59,679 nucleotides of DNA from Methylibium sp. Lineage in GTDB: Bacteria > Pseudomonadota > Gammaproteobacteria > Burkholderiales > Burkholderiaceae_C. Both the position numbers and the translations under genes were made by a program. This document shows positions 57,003-59,679 of the stretch, piece by piece; the stretch's first letter is position 1, and every line of letters starts with the position of its first letter. The notes below the pieces were generated by a model. It ran no database searches. It had not been told where the DNA came from and saw nothing but the letters and a program-made list of their open reading frames with translations. The DNA is taken from contig NZ_JACDCW010000009.1 in assembly GCF_013817345.1 (NCBI RefSeq), forward strand, positions 515 to 60,193. The letters run 5' to 3'.

Positions 57003-57785
57003 TCACACCCCGAAGCCGTCGTCCGCGGCCAGCACCGCGCCGTTGATGAAATGGCTCTCGTTGGCGCACAGCATCAGCAGCGCCGTGTCCAGGTCCTGCG
57101 GCCGGCCGATGCGCTTGCGCGGGAGCATGTCGATCAGCTTGCGGCCGGCGTCGGTGCTCCAGTGGTGGTGGTTGATCTCGGTGTCGATGTAGCCCGGGCA
57201 GATGGCGTTCACATTGATGCCGTAGCGGCCCCACTCGAGCGCCATCGCGCGCGTCATGTGCACCACCGCCGCCTTGCTCATGCAGTACACGCCGATCTGC
57301 CCCAGCACCTTGAGCCCCGCCATCGAGGCGATGTTGACGATGCGCCCGCCCGTGAAGGTGCCCGGGGCGGAGCCCTGGGCGCGGGCGATCATGCGCTTGC
57401 CCACCTCCTGCGCCACGAAGAACGCGCCGCGTGTGTTGGTGTCCATCACGTAGTCGTAGTCCTCGGGCGACACGTCGAGGAGTTTTTGCGTCGTGCTCAC
57501 GCCGGAGTTGTTGACCAGGATGTCGATCGCGCCGACCTCGGTTTCGGCATGGGCGACCGCCGAACACACGCTCTCGTGCTCGGTCACGTCCAGGCCCACC
57601 ACGTGCGCGTCACCGCCTTGTCCCTCGATTTCCGCGCGCAAGGTCTTGAGCCGCTCGATCCGTCTACCGGCCAGCACCACCGCCGCCCCGGCGTGCGCGA
57701 GCGTGCGGGCGAACTGCGCGCCCAGGCCGCTGGAAGCGCCGGTGACAAGGGCGACGCGGCCGGACAGGTCGATGCTGTAGCTCAT
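57003..57785 (-). CDS. Short-chain dehydrogenase/reductase
   Basis: 260 aa. The Rossmann loop TGASSGLGAQFA lies at about 15-26, NNSGVS follows, and the catalytic Tyr-x-x-x-Lys is YCMSK. The sequence is closest in appearance to 3-oxoacyl or acetoacetyl reductases. The ATG at 57785 is chosen for CCCAGGAAAACTC; the upstream start would add 12 residues. Context (scoAB, ADC) fits keto-acid metabolism. Confidence 0.9.
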   Translation of the reverse strand: MSYSIDLSGRVALVTGASSGLGAQFARTLAHAGAAVVLAGRRIERLKTLRAEIEGQGGDAHVVGLDVTEHESVCSAVAHAETEVGAIDILVNNSGVSTTQKLLDVSPEDYDYVMDTNTRGAFFVAQEVGKRMIARAQGSAPGTFTGGRIVNIASMAGLKVLGQIGVYCMSKAAVVHMTRAMALEWGRYGINVNAICPGYIDTEINHHHWSTDAGRKLIDMLPRKRIGRPQDLDTALLMLCANESHFINGAVLAADDGFGV

Positions 57786-58039
57786 GAGTTTTCCTGGGCG
57801 CTCGGATGACGGGGGTTCCAAGATAGCACGCGCTCATGAGCAAACCTCCGCGCTGCGCTCTGCGGTATTCGCCTTGAAAGCGGCCCGGCGGCCCATGACG
57901 CGGGAACACGGCGCGAACGAGCGCTGGCACACCGACGCGGCGCTGCTGCATCCAAACCGCGATGCGCGCCGTATTGCCCTTCGATGCCCGAGCGCGAGTT
58001 CGGCGGACATCGAACCCGAGCCTCAACAAGGAGACATTC

Positions 58040-59608
58040 ATGCAAGACACGATTCTTCCGAGCCGCTTCGCCAGGGCCGGCCTCGCTGCCGCCCTGCTGG
58101 CCGCCGGCCTCACTGGCAACGCACTGGCTTCGAGCCACCGCGAGGCGCCGTCGATCACCGGCACGCCCAAGGTCGACGCGACCGATTTCTACATGTTCCG
58201 CAGCTACGAGGCCGACCGCAGTGGCTACGTGACGCTGATCGCCAACTACCTGCCGCTGCAGGATCCGTACGGCGGGCCCAACTACTTCAAGATGGACCCG
58301 AACGCGATGTACGAGATCCACATCGACAACGACGGCGACGCCGAGGAAGAGCTCACCTTCCAGTTCCGCTTCACCAACACGCTCAAGGACATCAAGGTGC
58401 CGGCGCTCGGCACCGAGGTCTCGATCCCGCTGACCCAGGCCGGCCCCATCAGCAAGGTCAACGACCCCAACTCGAACGTGCGCGAGACCTTCACGCTCGA
58501 CGTGGTGCGCGGCGACCGCCGCACCGGCAGCAAGAGCTCGGTCATGAACGGCGGCTCGGCCACGTTCGACAAGCCGGTGGACAACATCGGCACCAAGACC
58601 TTCGCCAATTACGCGGCCTACGCGGCCCAGCACGTCTACACCGTCAACCTGCCCGGCTGCTCGATGCCCGCCAAGGTCTTCGTCGGCCAGCGCAAGGATC
58701 CGTTCGCCGTCAACCTGGGCACGATCTTCGACTTGGTCAACGCGCCGGTCGGCCTGATCACCGATCCGGCGCAGATCAACGCCGCCGGCCCCGGCGACCT
58801 GGACGACAAGAACGTCACCACGCTGTCGCTCGAAGTGCACCGCGACTGCCTGACCACCACGGCCGGCGCCGCCGCAGACAATCCCGCTGCCGTCATTGGC
58901 GGCTGGACCTCGGCCAGCCTGCGCCAGGGCCGCCTGCTGTCGGGCTCGCCGAAAAACACCGCGCTGGAGAACGCATCGCTCAACGCCGGCCCGTGGACCC
59001 AGGTCTCGCGCCTGGGCATGCCGCTGGTCAACGAAGTGGTCATCGGCCTGAAGGACAAGGACCGCTTCAACGCGTCCGAGCCCAGCGGCGACGGTCAGTT
59101 CGCCGGCTACGTCACCAACCCGACGCTGCCGGTGCTGCTCGATGCGGTGCTGAATCTGGGCGGTGCCGCGCCGACCAATGCCGGTCGCGTCGACTTGCAG
59201 ACGGTGTTCCTGACCGGCATCGTTGGTGTAAACCAGATGACCGCGGTGACGGCCTCGGAGATGCTGCGCCTGAACACCGCCATCGATCCCGTGGCCTTCG
59301 CGAGCCAGAACCGGCTGGGCATCGTGGGCAACATCCTGGCGGGTGGGACCGACAACGCAGGCTTTCCGAACGGCCGCCGCCCGAAGGACGACATCGTCGA
59401 CATCTCGCTCATCGCGGTGATGGGCGGACTGTGCGTGGCCAACGGCGACGCCAACGTGCTGGGCTTCGGCGCCGAGTGCAAGCCCTCGGCCGTGCCGCTG
59501 GGCGCCACTGCCTTCAAGCTGCACGACGCCGTGGACCAGGCCGCCGCGGCCGCATCGTTGTCGACGAGCTTCCCGTACCTCGCCACGCCGATCGGCGGGG
59601 CGAACTGA
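58040..59608 (+). CDS. Exported DUF4331 protein
   Basis: 522 aa. Signal peptide MQDTILPSRFARAGLAAALL...ALA, then SSHREAPSITGTPKVDATDF and MFRSYE, the DUF4331 hallmark. These periplasmic or extracellular proteins are of unknown function. The ATG follows AACAAGGAGACATTC. A further small gene follows 17 bp later. Confidence 0.9.
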   Translation: MQDTILPSRFARAGLAAALLAAGLTGNALASSHREAPSITGTPKVDATDFYMFRSYEADRSGYVTLIANYLPLQDPYGGPNYFKMDPNAMYEIHIDNDGDAEEELTFQFRFTNTLKDIKVPALGTEVSIPLTQAGPISKVNDPNSNVRETFTLDVVRGDRRTGSKSSVMNGGSATFDKPVDNIGTKTFANYAAYAAQHVYTVNLPGCSMPAKVFVGQRKDPFAVNLGTIFDLVNAPVGLITDPAQINAAGPGDLDDKNVTTLSLEVHRDCLTTTAGAAADNPAAVIGGWTSASLRQGRLLSGSPKNTALENASLNAGPWTQVSRLGMPLVNEVVIGLKDKDRFNASEPSGDGQFAGYVTNPTLPVLLDAVLNLGGAAPTNAGRVDLQTVFLTGIVGVNQMTAVTASEMLRLNTAIDPVAFASQNRLGIVGNILAGGTDNAGFPNGRRPKDDIVDISLIAVMGGLCVANGDANVLGFGAECKPSAVPLGATAFKLHDAVDQAAAAASLSTSFPYLATPIGGAN

Positions 59609-59624
59609 TCCCAAGGAGCCTCCC

Positions 59625-59679
59625 ATGACGATTTCACGCATCCATGGCGCCCTCCTCGCCGCAGTCGCCAGCCTCGCGC
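59625..59679 (+). CDS. Start of an exported protein, truncated by window end
   Basis: Only the first 18 residues (MTISRIHGALLAAVASLA) are visible, a signal peptide start. AAGGAGCCTCCC precedes the ATG. It is probably cotranscribed with the DUF4331 gene. Confidence 0.7.
   Translation, partial: MTISRIHGALLAAVASLA

Overview
The window is high-GC DNA with dense coding. Its protein sequences, small conserved families and aat-bpt pair look like a Burkholderiales betaproteobacterium, probably a facultative methylotroph of the Methylibium/Rubrivivax type. That placement is inferred from gene content only; there is no rRNA in the window and no database search was made. No tRNA, CRISPR array, phage or insertion sequence was seen.

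Layout. (1) 1-4417: the 3' end of a large RTX-type secreted protein and its type I secretion ABC transporter and membrane fusion protein. (2) 4730-6756: a NarX/NarL-like two-component pair. (3) 7249-21231: an almost complete serine-cycle/C1 cluster on the + strand (ftfL, glyA, sga, hprA, mtdA, fch, mtkA, mtkB, ppc, mcl), interrupted by REP-like palindromes. (4) 22317-38015, mostly on the - strand: an oxalate-metabolism region with a LysR regulator, a PanE-like candidate oxalyl-CoA reductase, an FAH-family enzyme, sucD/sucC, a 111-aa unknown, an ADP-forming acyl-CoA synthetase, frc, oxc, a divergent Crp/Fnr regulator, a cytidylate-kinase-like/BON fusion, and a tripartite tricarboxylate transporter (tctA, tctB, tctC). 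(5) 38414-44332: small envelope and stress proteins, a flavodoxin-like protein, hemerythrin, EF-hand protein, PHB-depolymerase-like esterase and a second Crp-like regulator. (6) 44478-49186: cbbY, phosphoribulokinase and an unusual fructose-bisphosphatase, followed by a flavocytochrome c sulfide dehydrogenase pair. (7) 49270-59679: CaCA exchanger, aat-bpt, scoAB, two tiny overlapping genes, an acetoacetate-decarboxylase-like gene, a Phd/zeta-like toxin-antitoxin pair, YceH, an SDR and a DUF4331 protein.

How the genes fit together. Regions 3 and 4 form a plausible route from oxalate into central carbon. TctABC could import it. Frc and SucCD could supply oxalyl-CoA. Oxc would decarboxylate oxalyl-CoA to formyl-CoA, and the PanE-like enzyme would reduce it to glyoxylate. 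Formate would enter through FtfL-Fch-MtdA, and glyoxylate through Sga. A perfect TTGAC-N4-GTCAA dyad occurs in the oxc/crp intergenic region, where it lies exactly 41.5 bp upstream of the start predicted from a TATGAT -10 box. A second perfect copy lies upstream of tctC. The recognition helix of the adjacent Crp/Fnr protein carries the E-x-x-S-R pattern expected for TTGA half-sites. The window therefore suggests a defined oxalate regulon physically joined to the serine cycle.
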